A stretch of DNA of 64,000 nucleotides, from NCBI GenBank assembly GCA_001606155.1, contig LODT01000022.1, positions 992,001 to 1,056,000 of the forward strand, given 5' to 3'. The notes below the pieces were generated by a model. It saw only the letters and a program-made list of their open reading frames with translations, searched no databases and was not told the DNA's origin. This DNA is from Tieghemostelium lacteum. Lineage: Eukaryota > Evosea > Eumycetozoa > Dictyosteliales > Raperosteliaceae. Made by a program: the position numbers and the translations under genes. This document shows positions 25,274-36,700 of the stretch, piece after piece (the first letter of the stretch is position 1; each line of letters opens with the position of its first letter).

Positions 25274-28200
25274 TTATACTACTGGTATTTGAAGATTCAA
25301 ATTATCTACTGGTACTAAATTGATTTGCATTGGTTTGCATAATGATATTGTTGCTTGTTGTTGTTGATTATTATTACTATTAAGTATTGTCTCTACAATA
25401 TTAATTTTTAAACTTAAAATTTCTTTAACTTTAATTTTAAGAATGATTAGGTAGAGTGGAGTTTGGATATTGAAGCATAGAGGTTTAGTTGGAATAAAAC
25501 TACTTGGTAATATTGGATGTAATTGCGTACTATTGGTACCTGATGCTGTTGGATATACAATTTGAAAATAGAGTGAATCTAGATTTCTGATATTCTCTAG
25601 TGTGGCATTGAGAACTAATTTCAAAGGTAGACTATCAAGATACTCAATTTGTTGAATTCCAATACCAGGTTGAATCATCTGTACACATTTCTTTTTGATC
25701 ATATTACTAACTTTTAGAACTGGAATTTCAAAATCTCTGAGATAGTTAATCAATTGATTTTGGTCAATTTCCAATTTAATTAACTTTCTTTTACCATTTT
25801 GATAGTCAGTTGTATCTACTTCTGATTGACTATCATCACCTAAACCATCTCTACTCTTTCTATTACTAATTATATCCAATAGATTTTGTAGATTTTTTGG
25901 TTTACCAATTTGGATATCTTGATAAAAGATATTGAAATCCAATACCATATCCACTAGATTTACTGAACTGTTACTTGACTTCATATACTCTAAAACCAAA
26001 GTAAACACTTGAAATTCAATGAGAATAGAGAAGATAGTAGTATCTAGACCAATGAACCTATACTTCATCTGTGAAATTATAGATTTTAATTTATCCACAC
26101 TATAAACAGATACAGAATTGAGGTTATTCAAAACCAATGATTTCTTAATTACTATAATCAGATCTAGAATCTTTAGATACAATTTATAGAAATCCGATGT
26201 AGATTTTAAAATCCCACTGATTTTAGAAACCCTTGAAAAGTTTCTTTTGCACTCTTGAAACAGTGTTTCAATTTGATGGTATTTATTACCTTTTAGTAAT
26301 ACCAATAACCCTGCATTCTGACAATACAACATACCAATAGTCTCCTGTAAGAATTTCTTTATATTCTCATAAGATTCCAATGGAGGAACTTCCATAGACA
26401 TCAAAGTAGGTGTGGTAGTACTACTTAAATTTTTTGTAATTTGAAGAGTAGCTGGAAAATATTTAGGATACTTGTCCTTGAAATACAGATGATGTTGGAA
26501 ACAGAATTTAGGTAACAGTGACAGAATAGCATGATTGTTAACTGAACTATTTAATACCACAATCATTACAGCAACATAAAATATGTCATCCATATTAGGT
26601 TCAACTGATGCAAATTTAGGATCTATTCTCAGAAGATCATCTACAATGAATTCAGTGAATATATTCTTACTTCCAATTTTACATAGACATTCAAATACTG
26701 AGAAAACATCTCTGGGATACTTTGACAAGTTCATTAACAGTGCTTGTATAGTTGCATGGAGACAAGAGAAATTTGGTAAATTTATATTAGTCAGTAACTT
26801 ATGAAGTGCATGTCTCTCCTCGTGAGATGAACTCTCTAAATTTGCTAGAATTACATGTAACTGCTCTTCCTTTATCGTCACTGATTGGCCTATTTTTCTT
26901 AGACTGTTGATAGAGTTGATTCTAACACTTTCAATTTCGTCATTGAAAATGTCGACCAGAAAATCTATATTTTTTTGTGCAAATTCATTGTTTCTAACTG
27001 AAAGTTCACACATACTATCTATAGCTGATGATCTTACTTCATAATACTCGTCCTCTAAACCTTGTATAAAAGCACCTATTACACCAGATTCTAGAATATT
27101 CAATGACTCATTACCCATATCCAAGTCACCTTCTGGGGTACCTATATGAGTATGTGGTGAATTGGTTCCATTATTGTTATTGTTATTATTATTGTGATTA
27201 TTTTGGTTACTTTGTCTTTGTCTTGAATGTCCAATTTGAAAAACTTTTTTAGTTCCATATACAAGCACTTCTTTACTGAGAGTTTGTATTAGATAGTGTA
27301 ATGATACATCGTAGGTACATCCTAGAAGTTTACAAGCACAGTTTCTGACTAGTACTGAAGGATCATTTACAGCATTACAAATCTTTTTAAAAACATCATC
27401 TACTAGACGAATTTTTAAAATTTTTAAATCTGGTAGAATGTTACTGAATATCCATATTAACTTTATACATTCTAATCTAACCTGTTCAAATTCATCTAAT
27501 AGTGCCATGAGAATAGGTTGATAGAGTCTGTGTACTTGTAAATGTCCACTACGTTGAAACAACATTGACAATGATTTTAAAGATGATTCTCTAACTCTAT
27601 AATCTGGATCCTTTAGATAATTCAACAATAGAATCTCACTATCTTCAGATTCCTCTTTAGTCTGTACTTTACAAACCAACCCTAACAACAAAATACACTC
27701 TTTTCTCACTAGTGGATTAGTTGAATGTAAATGTCTTTCAATTGTCGATATTATAATCAAAGAAAATGATTTACCATTCTTTGTCCTAATTATCTTATTT
27801 ATATTAGATAAACATGATACCTGTATCTTCTTTGACTCATTATTCTTTATCTATTAAAAATAACAATTTATGTTAAATCTCTATATTTTTAACACTATAT
27901 CTACACAAAACACCTACAGTTGACAATAGGAAATGTATGATTGCTGAGGAGTCAATAAAAGGATCTAATGCTAAATCACCTAATAACTGAAGTATCAAAG
28001 CTCTAATTGAATTATCTCTTTCAATTGAAAAATTCTTCTGTAATGTATATACTAAATCAATTCCTATATCTTTATTATTAAATGGTAATAAAGATGTTAA
28101 ACATAGAATAGTCTTTTGAAATATATATTAGCATCTTATATACTCTAGTATCATAAAAAGTAATGTATACCTCAATCTTTTTCCTAGAATCAGGTGAGCC

Positions 28201-28275
28201 AAGTGATATTAATAAGTGATCAAATGGAGAAAAAATTTGAATATCTCGATTTGTATTTTTTGTTTGTTCATTCAT
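25274..28275 (-). CDS. ints4: Integrator complex subunit 4 (HEAT-repeat scaffold)
   Basis: Exons 28275-28171, 28112-27918 and 27850-25274 join in phase 0 to give 958 residues, almost exactly the length of animal INTS4. The N-terminal half is a run of HEAT repeats (HSTNPLVRKECILLLGLVC, DPDYRVRESSLKSLS, LDEFEQVRLECIKLIW, DPSVLVRNCACKLLG, DEYYEVRSSAIDSMCEL, DEIESVRINSINSL). There is an Asn-rich insertion near nt 27160-27200. The C-terminal third turns beta-rich (LPLKLVLNATLENI, PLYLIILKIKVKEI), as in INTS4. By family it forms, with INTS9 and INTS11, the catalytic module of Integrator, which cleaves snRNA and promoter-proximal Pol II transcripts in the nucleus. The call rests on length, repeat pattern and C-terminal layout. 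Confidence 0.8.
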
Positions 28276-29323
28276 TCAGTTTGATAAAAATTAAAAAAAA
28301 ATAACATTAGTTGAAGTTAAGTTATTCTTAATTATTTATAAAAACAAAAATAAAATATAAATAGTGATAAAAATCAAATCAATTATTAATAGTAGTTTAA
28401 GAAATAGAAAATTTACATATGTATTAATTTAATTTTAAAAGGACTTTATTTGATTTTTGAATTTCATTTCAATGAAGGTTCTGAAACATTCAATACAAAG
28501 ATAATTAAAATATCATTTAACCAAGACCTAATTAAACTTTTTAAATGAAAATTTGATTTGAAATAAATAACCACATCACCATACAATTTACCATAAAAAT
28601 TGAAAATTTTAGCCCAAAATCAATGTAAGAGGGTTCTATCTGCTTCATAGAGTTGAAGCAAGCAGTCTGAAGGCTTGACGAAATAGAAGATTGAATCTAG
28701 TGATGTATCTCTTTCAGTACCATCAGTAATCATTAAAATTTTTTCAACAGGTGGGAGAGCTAGCATGATGGGCGATTCTTAAAATTTTATATACATAAAA
28801 TATGTGGGAATAGATATTAAAATTAAAATAAAGATAATATTGAGCTATTTGATAATAGCCTTTTGACTCAAAAATACTGACTGACATCAGATTTACCATT
28901 TAAAGTTATTTTTTGAAGGGTTGTATCTACAATAGAAGGTTGAATGGCTTGCTCTTTTTAGATAATAGGCAATTCAAAAATTGAATCTACATCACTAGCT
29001 TTTCCAAAAACCTCTATATCTGTAAAAATTGGCATATAATCTATATCAATTTGGAGAAAATAATTATCTTTTTCTAAAAATTTCATAGCTATATAAGTAT
29101 TAACAAAAAGATGTCTATATATATTTACTTTATCTCTTTAAATAGTTGTGTAAATTAAGAAAAAAAATCAAATATTTAAATAATTATTAATCATATGAAT
29201 ATAGAATATACTTGTGAAATTTACTTTTTAAAATTAATTTATATCAGAAAATCATAGTTAGGTTCTAAATTGTATTTTCTATAAAATATATGTTTTTTTT
29301 TTATTTTGTGAACCATCCATGAA
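28276..29323. other. Spacer between INTS4 and the 831-residue gene
   Basis: Divergent spacer of about 1 kb. Apart from the relic at 28620-29086 it is AT-rich with no recognised element. It should contain both promoters. Confidence 0.35.
28620..29086 (-). pseudogene. Short unidentified gene relic on the minus strand
   Basis: From an ATG at 29086 the minus strand reads MKFLEKDNYFLQIDIDYM and IFTDIEVFGKASDVDSIFEL. It meets a TAA after ELPII, then goes on in the same frame as KEQAIQPSIVDTTLQKITLNG. After an intron-like gap (about 28885 to 28778, ending TTTTAAG) it reads SPIMLALPPVEKILMITDG, then SIFYFVKPSDCLLQLYEADR, and stops at 28620. The protein-like texture in one frame suggests a small gene that has recently picked up a stop, or a real gene whose introns I have not resolved. 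I do not recognise the family. Confidence 0.3.
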
Positions 29324-31819
29324 ATGAATACATATAATCTAAATGAAAAAATTAAAAAAATAAGTTTGGATATTAATAATAGCCAAATATATCCAGATAA
29401 TGTTATAGTAAATGATATAATATCAGAGTTATTTAAATTATACAATTATTGGAATAATGGAAATAAAGTAGAAATCTCTATTTCAATTAATAGATTTACA
29501 ATAACTACTTTATTTAAATTGATGATTGATAGTAATAAGGTATACACTAATATCCAATTTATTAGTGGTGTATTTACCAATAATATACAATATCACAAAG
29601 AATGGGAAGAATTAGAAAAAGAATTTAATCAATTCAAAATTGATTTTTCAAAACTATGGTCTATTGATAATAAGGTGTCTGAAGAGAAGGTATTATCACA
29701 TCTAAATAAGATAATGAATGATAGTGGTAAACTAAAGAGTTTTCAGAATGATTTTGATATTCTTCAGAATATCAATAATTTAAATAGAGACTATTTAATG
29801 AATTCTTTTAGATTTTTGAGCTCTAGATCTCATTTATATCTACCAAAGATATTAGTAAATAGAGGTATTATAGATCTAAAGAGTACCCTATTTACTGATA
29901 AACTAGCATTGATATCAGTACTTGAATATCAGTTAACTCAATTTATCTATCACCCCAAAAACATAGAAATGTATAAACTCATTAAAGAAATGATTGTTTC
30001 ACTATTATCATTCTATAACTTTAAAAAAGTCACTAAATCACTTGTGGATATAGTCCAGAATCTTTTGGGTTTTTTTCATAAAACTGGTAATGATACAATG
30101 GTCACTCTTATCACTCTGATTGTAGATATGATTAAACTCAGTATAGAAACACCAGATGATGTGAAAGTAGAAACTTTAAAAAAGATTGCAACTATAATGA
30201 ATGATGGTGAGATAAAGGATTTATTAGAGGTACCTCAAAACTTTAAAGTTAAAATTCAACAACCTCAGTATATTTGGCCAAAACATAACTATGTATCGGT
30301 AATCAGATTCTTTTATGATAATTTAGATACTCTATCTGATAAAATTACTCTCGATAACTTTCTAAGGTTTCTAAATGACACTATTCTATCCAAGTTACAA
30401 ACCAGTTTCAATTCCAATTTGGTTCCTACTATTATTCAAAGAATAGTACCAACTCTTAGTTCATCCTATTTGTTGAGCATTAAGAGAATCTTGGGATCTG
30501 TACCAACTGAATCAATTAAAGATTACTATTCAGTGATAAACTATCTAGATTTTTTAATAGCCACTAAAGATTGTGTATGGTTACAACTTAAACTAACCGA
30601 TTCAAAGCCACTAATTCAACTATATCACAGTATATTTTCAGTTCAATACCATAAATCTTTTCTAACAGTTGGAAAGAAACTCTATGAATATGTATCAACT
30701 CAACTTAATTTCAGACAACTAATGGTAGCTCTTACTAAATCACTTTCATTTGGTGTAAGAGGTTCTGGAACAGATATTTCAGTTTTCTTTTCCGAAATTA
30801 GGTATAAAGAGTTTATTGATCTGCTATTACAGGAACAAGATACCAATGAAAACCGTACTATTGTTGCTGAGTTTTTAGCAGAATGTGTTATATATAGACC
30901 CGAATCATTTGAATGGTTCATGAAAGGATTACAATACCTAGATGCCAATAATTCCACTATAGTTGATACAATATCAAATACTATCGCAGGAAAATTTTAT
31001 AACCTAAATCTAGTGCTTGAGGTATTTGGATGTGATCTATTATCTTCTTCCAACAATTTCAGAAGAAGATTTATTGAAAGGTCACCAACTCTTGGTCAAA
31101 TTGGTGTAATTGACTCTTATTTTGCAAAGAATAACATCAAGTGTGGTAATGGTATATCTGATGATTTATTAACAAAACTACCAAAGTATATTGTTAAAGA
31201 TATTTATAGGATCGTATTGGTTTCTAAAACTTCTCTGATACCAAATAGAATTTCAATTGCATTTACATGTAAAAATAATTTAAAGATTATTCAAGAGTTA
31301 TTTGGGAACTGTTATTTCTGTGATATTCTACCGAAACGAAAGTTTACTTATCGACCATTTACAATCTATCAACAAGCACCTGTAGAGTTGCATTCTGAAA
31401 CGGATATTTTGTTATATATACCTTTACTTAACAATTCATTCTCCAACGTAAGTGTAATATCTTTGGATTTTCAAGAGTGTATGACTACGGCCTATGTAAT
31501 TTTTAATGAAAATATGTTATCGAATTTAAGGGTTATAAAATTACTGAATCCAATAGGACTTGTTACAGTTGAAAATATTATAAGACTATTAGAGAGATGT
31601 ACTGTAACATTACAATCACTGTATCTAAAAGAACAAAATAGTACTATTATAAAGATACTACATTATCTTTTATATAAAGCTTCTATATTTTTAAATTTAA
31701 ATGATGTACAATTACAAGGTTCTACTTCACCATTCCCTAAACAAATAGAAACACTAAAACAATCTCATCCAAACAAATTTAATATTACACCAAATAATCT
31801 AATCACATTTTTAAAATAA
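29324..31819 (+). CDS. 831-residue helical-repeat protein with possible F-box-like segment, unknown
   Basis: A single uninterrupted exon from ATG 29324. Residues 1 to about 600 are Ile/Leu/Asn-rich and look all-helical, like an ARM/HEAT-type solenoid (VSVIRFFYDNLDTLSDKI, IIQRIVPTLSSSYLLSIKRI). Around residue 618 comes LTKLPKYIVKDIYRIVLVSK, spaced like an F-box (L-P-x-x-hydrophobic ... hydrophobic-V-S-K). After that, strand-helix units resemble irregular leucine-rich repeats (VISLDFQECMTTA, LSNLRVIKLLNP, TLQSLYLKEQN). Dictyostelids encode many F-box/LRR-like proteins of unknown target, so a ubiquitin-ligase adaptor role is conceivable. No signal peptide or membrane helix. Existence of the gene is secure; function is unknown. 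Confidence 0.8.
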   Translation: MNTYNLNEKIKKISLDINNSQIYPDNVIVNDIISELFKLYNYWNNGNKVEISISINRFTITTLFKLMIDSNKVYTNIQFISGVFTNNIQYHKEWEELEKEFNQFKIDFSKLWSIDNKVSEEKVLSHLNKIMNDSGKLKSFQNDFDILQNINNLNRDYLMNSFRFLSSRSHLYLPKILVNRGIIDLKSTLFTDKLALISVLEYQLTQFIYHPKNIEMYKLIKEMIVSLLSFYNFKKVTKSLVDIVQNLLGFFHKTGNDTMVTLITLIVDMIKLSIETPDDVKVETLKKIATIMNDGEIKDLLEVPQNFKVKIQQPQYIWPKHNYVSVIRFFYDNLDTLSDKITLDNFLRFLNDTILSKLQTSFNSNLVPTIIQRIVPTLSSSYLLSIKRILGSVPTESIKDYYSVINYLDFLIATKDCVWLQLKLTDSKPLIQLYHSIFSVQYHKSFLTVGKKLYEYVSTQLNFRQLMVALTKSLSFGVRGSGTDISVFFSEIRYKEFIDLLLQEQDTNENRTIVAEFLAECVIYRPESFEWFMKGLQYLDANNSTIVDTISNTIAGKFYNLNLVLEVFGCDLLSSSNNFRRRFIERSPTLGQIGVIDSYFAKNNIKCGNGISDDLLTKLPKYIVKDIYRIVLVSKTSLIPNRISIAFTCKNNLKIIQELFGNCYFCDILPKRKFTYRPFTIYQQAPVELHSETDILLYIPLLNNSFSNVSVISLDFQECMTTAYVIFNENMLSNLRVIKLLNPIGLVTVENIIRLLERCTVTLQSLYLKEQNSTIIKILHYLLYKASIFLNLNDVQLQGSTSPFPKQIETLKQSHPNKFNITPNNLITFLK

Positions 31820-32515
31820 AAAAATATTGAAGGTAAATCTGGAGATTGATAGTTCTACCAAGATTAGATTGGAAATGACATTTGTCAGATACTTTGAACG
31901 GAATAAAATAAAAATTAGGGTTGACGGGTTTATGTAGATTTGATTTATAATATTTTAATAGTAGAAAAATAAAGGTGATATTAGAGCAACAATAGACCTC
32001 CATAGTAGTACTTTTATTTAACTCCTTTGTTCAAATGTATTATTGGAAAAATGGAGTAAAGATTTCGAAATATTAGTTCTATTGTAGTTCTAAAATCAAT
32101 TTCAATGATACTTATTTTCAGGTTTATCTTTAGAAATTGTTTCTTAGAAAATTAGTTGTGACAATCTAGGTCTAATGACGAATCTGCCATTATCACATTT
32201 AATTTTTCTGAATATGTTTCTATTTTTCTAGTACCACCTTTGAAATTCAAAAGCTTTGAATGTAATTTTTCCAAACAATTTCTTTATCAATTTATAAGAT
32301 TTAATGAGATTTTATATTCAATGGTGATGTTAGGGGATGGATTTAATCTATAAATAGAAATATATTTTTAATCAAACTTTACCTTGTACAAGAAAGAAAA
32401 ACAGAAATTTCTTGATTGCGACATCATATAAAATAAGAAAAGATATTAAGATTTTTATTTTTATATCTTTTTGAAAAAAATTTTTTAATTCCTTCATTAC
32501 TTATTTAATTTAAAA
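31820..32515. other. Intergenic stretch with weak minus-strand coding texture
   Basis: On the minus strand, roughly 32300-31830, fragments such as SKLLNFKGGTRKIETYSEK, LNVIMADSSLDLDC and KPVNPNFYFIPFKVSDKCH read like protein but are repeatedly interrupted. This could be an old gene relic or chance. The last 150 bp are the AT-rich promoter of the next gene. Confidence 0.25.
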
Positions 32516-33128
32516 ATGGATCAATTAATCCAACAAATAAATGATCTTGATATTTTAGAAGATATTGGCGACCCAACTTTTTCTAGAAGAACAAAAAGAA
32601 GTCACCTTAGAGGTATTTCAAAAATGGAAAATCCTATTAATAATGAAGATTTGACCGATTCAAAAAATAGAATTCGCAATATTCCTAAGCCCCAAGTTGA
32701 GATTTTTAGTAGATTTCTCAACCAATTAAAAGAGAAGCTTGATAACTTTTATCAATCTGAACATGGTCTTATAAATGTAGGCTCATATTATTCCAAATAT
32801 ACGGAAATTAAAACAAAAAGTAGAAAAAGAGTTTGTATGTATTTTTAAAAAATTTAATAATTCAGAAATTTTGTGATTTTAATTCATATTTAAAGCAAAT
32901 ATAATGAATAATAATGATTTGACAAATGACCACAAGGCAATTTTAGTTTATTGTCTACTTCCCATCTACTACCTGCCAGACTATGACTCAAATTTCAATC
33001 CTGATAAGCCTACTGGAGAAAAAACTTTCTCTAAAATGTTACTAAATTTAGCTGTTATGCAAGCTAAGACAAGATCAGAATACATATCAGGAATGTGGGA
33101 TTATCATCAACAATATTTCCTAGTTTAA
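32516..33128 (+). CDS. 183-residue protein of unknown function
   Basis: Exons 32516-32834 and 32896-33128 join through a 61-nt intron (GTATGT...TTTAAAG) inside a Ser codon. The N-terminal half is charged (MDQLIQQINDLDILEDIGD, then RRTKRSHLRG). The C-terminal half is more hydrophobic with Tyr/Pro (VYCLLPIYYLPDYDSN), ending EYISGMWDYHQQYFLV. No signal peptide, membrane helix or known motif is seen. Reading continuity through the intron and a normal promoter context support a real gene; the family is not recognised. Confidence 0.65.
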
Positions 33129-33429
33129 ATTCTTGATTTAAAATCCAATAAATAACTTTTTTTAATCATTTCAATTTGTTTCTAAAAACCTTCGAAAATC
33201 ATTTATATCATATCATTTCAATTATTTTTAAGTTATTAATATTGACAAATTAGCAGTTTTAAGTTAGTTAGAATGGTCTTTAAATGAAACGAAGTTCTGT
33301 TAGCAGAGTTAGGGCATATTATTGTTTAAAAGTTGTAGAGAAGTGTAATAAATGTAAGGTTATTCAATATTCTATTAAAATTTTATAAGAGTTGCATTTT
33401 TGTTTTTTTCTGCAACATGCAGCATTACA

Positions 33430-33732
33430 ATGAAATTAACAAAAGAGTATTCATTTTAACAGGTGGTACTGATGGACAATCAACTTTAAATTTTGTAGTA
33501 AAATTTCAAATTCATATTACCTGTAAAAAATATAGAAAAAGGTAATAAAGTATTACAGGAAGCGATTAATCAATCAAAATTTAGATGTTACAGTCATGAA
33601 ATTAGATTTATCGTCATTGGATTATATCAAAAATTTTGTTAATGAAATCAAATGCAATTACCATTGGATATTCTGGTTAATAATGCAGGAATATTAGATC
33701 AAAAAAATATTACAGTTATGGTTTTGAAATGA
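33430..33732 (+). pseudogene. Short-chain dehydrogenase/reductase (SDR) relic
   Basis: The plus strand shows pieces of an SDR in different frames. RVFILTGGTDG is the nucleotide-binding TGxxxG motif with the family's final Gly replaced. It is followed by DVTVMKLDLSSLDYIKNFV (beta3 to helix) and LDILVNNAGILDQK (the NNAG motif). The pieces are in the right order with shortened spacing, but at least two frameshifts and in-frame stops separate them, and the catalytic YxxxK half is absent. It is squeezed against the 3' end of the SZT2 gene. It is most likely a truncated duplicate of a host SDR gene. Confidence 0.6.
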
Positions 33733-33737
33733 TAAAT

Positions 33738-36700
33738 CTATTTATTTGTAAATAGCATTTGTTTCCATAGATAATGACAAAGTGTATTAACCAATTGAGA
33801 AGCATGTTCTAATTCATAAAGATCCAATTCTGATTCTCTTTCTTTTGAATTATTTTGATCATCACGTCTACAGATGAAAGCATCAGATGATTTTTCTTTT
33901 TCGTTCCATACTAGCTCTAACATGAGTTGATCAGCTTTTGGATTGAGAATAAAGAGATGGTGTACTGGATCTATGTGTAATTGACGAATTCTATCACCAC
34001 ATGTTTTAACTAAATAGCTAGATAGACCAACCCATACATTACCCATAAATGTAAATAGATTAATAGGATTGACCAAACTATTGTCCATTTTCATGAGAGA
34101 ACGTCTTTTAATAAATGTTTGGAAATATATGAATTCTTGGGGAGATAGAGGTGATTCATATGGATTTCCTTTTAACATTTTTAGCCATAGACTATCTCTC
34201 TGGTAATCAAAACTGGAACCTACAACAATTTTATGAATCTTATTTTTGGCAATATCTTCAATTAGTGCCATTGATTTTTGGTTTCTATCTAAATGGTCCA
34301 TTGTAGATTGGTTCATTGATATAGTTTGACTACTTTGGTTCTGGTATTGGTGATGATTATGTGTAGTTGTACTGGCAGTTATAGATTGTGAATCAATAGT
34401 ATTTATATCAATACTATGTCTATTCTGTGATTTCATCATTTGATATTCTCTAGTTGTATAGGGATCATTACTGTTACTTATATTTGTAGATGCATGAATT
34501 GTTGAATATTGGTGTGAGTTACTTGTAGGTTTAGGTACCAAATTACCAATATTCATAAACTGTGTAGAATGTACAGATGATAAACCAGTAGAAGCAGCAT
34601 TAATACCATTACCACTAGTACTCATTGGGGGTTGAACACTACCACTATTATGTGAATGATTCATTGATGGTAATGGATAGTAATCAACTCTTGGGAATAT
34701 AGTACTATTAGTAGTTTTAATAATGAAATATTGAAGTTTCATAACATGTTTGTTTTCCATTACTATAGTACTATTGTTATTGTTGTTGTTGGATGAAGAA
34801 GTAGGTGAGGAACCATCTTGTTGATCATTTTCATCATCTAATGGGGAATTTAAACAAAATACAACACATGACCATTGATATTCTATATTGACATTTGAAG
34901 ATGAAGAACTAGCATTGATTGAAGAGTTACTAACAGTTTCAGTGGTACCTGGAGATGTTATATTAAAATATAGTGCAGGATAGACACCAGAGTTATTTAG
35001 ATTCTGAATTTGATAAGCATGTACATTCTTTGTAATGTATCCAAATAACTCAGAGGCTTTAATTGGAATTGGTAGAGATAGTGTAGATTCATGTAAATGT
35101 GAGAATGCATGTGCTGGTGGTTTAGGATAGTATTTAGGAATGGAATACATCATCTCTATAAAGTATTCTGGTGGATATTGGTGTGTATTTACATTTCCAC
35201 CAGGAGGTTGAAGGAACAATAGTAATTGTCTAAGATGGAAGTCATATACAAATGAATTCAAATGTAAATGATGTGTAAATTTACCATATTCTTCTGCAAA
35301 CATTGTTGACATGTATTTACTAGATTCAGAGTGACTTCCCATAGGTTGAAGAATTGCAAATAGTTCACAAGTTACTGATAAATCACGGAACCCAATCTTT
35401 ATAAGTAATGATCCACCTTTAAATGTCTGTTGTAGATAAGCCTTCAATGGTTTAATACCACTTCCACCACTGATTACACCAGTTGAACCACCTAAATTTG
35501 CTGTATTTATATTAATAGCATTACTATTGGTTGTTGTAACAGAAATGGATTGTTCCAATGTAGTTTTCATAATTTTTGAAGTTTGAAGTACACTCTCCAT
35601 ATACCGAATATACTCATCAATAAACTGTTCAGTAATTTGATTTCTCCAAGAATCATTATCAACTACAACAGATGAAGAGGTTGATGGTGATGTTGAATGT
35701 TTACTAGTATATGTCAATGGTGGTAGAGGACTTTTTGGTGGAATACTACCAAGTGTTGGTGATATAATAGGTTCTACTATATTATTTTGTTGCTGTTGTA
35801 ACTGAAGTTGTTGATCTTTTGGATTATAGTAATCATAGAGGAAAGGTACACATCTAAAATGTACTAAAATTGACATTTTCATTATAGTTTCAAGTTGTTG
35901 AACTGATGGAGTCTTATCAGTATCAATAAAGAATGAACGGGCTTGTGCAAACATTTTCTTTGCTTCAGATGTCTTTTCAACTTGATTAGCAATGAATTTA
36001 ATCTGAGATACATATCTACACATTGGTTCTTGAATATTTGGTAATTTAGAATCACTATATACTCTAGAGGTAAGATAATACTCTTTAAGTAAATTTTCAA
36101 ATTCAGGTACCAATCTATACTGATTCTTCTTTTTACTGACAACAGCAACAGCTGTAGAAGGTGTAACTGTTAATGTTGTACTATTACCAGTTGAAGCTGT
36201 TGGTGTTGTTTGTAATTGTTGAATAGGTTGGCTATTAATAGAGAGTGTTGAATTGGTTGGAGATGTTTGTTGTGTAGTTTGAGGTTTTTGTCTTGGTGAT
36301 ACACTGGATAAGAGTTTATTGGAACTTTCTTCTCTTACGGATAGCAATGATGATTTCTTTGGAGGTTTTTGATTGGATATCAACAAGTCTATATTATCAT
36401 AGTTATATTTTACAACTGGTGTTGTAAATTTCTCTGGGAAAAATGACATTATAGTTGGATTCAATGATATTGGAGTTACATGATTGAATAAACCTAATTT
36501 CTGATGTAACACATTGGAGAGTAGATTACGTTTAACAGATAACCAATTTTGAAGTCTATTTATACCCATTTGTAATTGATCAAATTTAGATTGACTCCAA
36601 TTGTAGGTGTATATTGTAATTTGTTGAGACTGAACAACTGCCAGTAGATGACAGAATCTCCAAAATGTATTCACAGGTGTGAATTGAATATCTTTAATGT

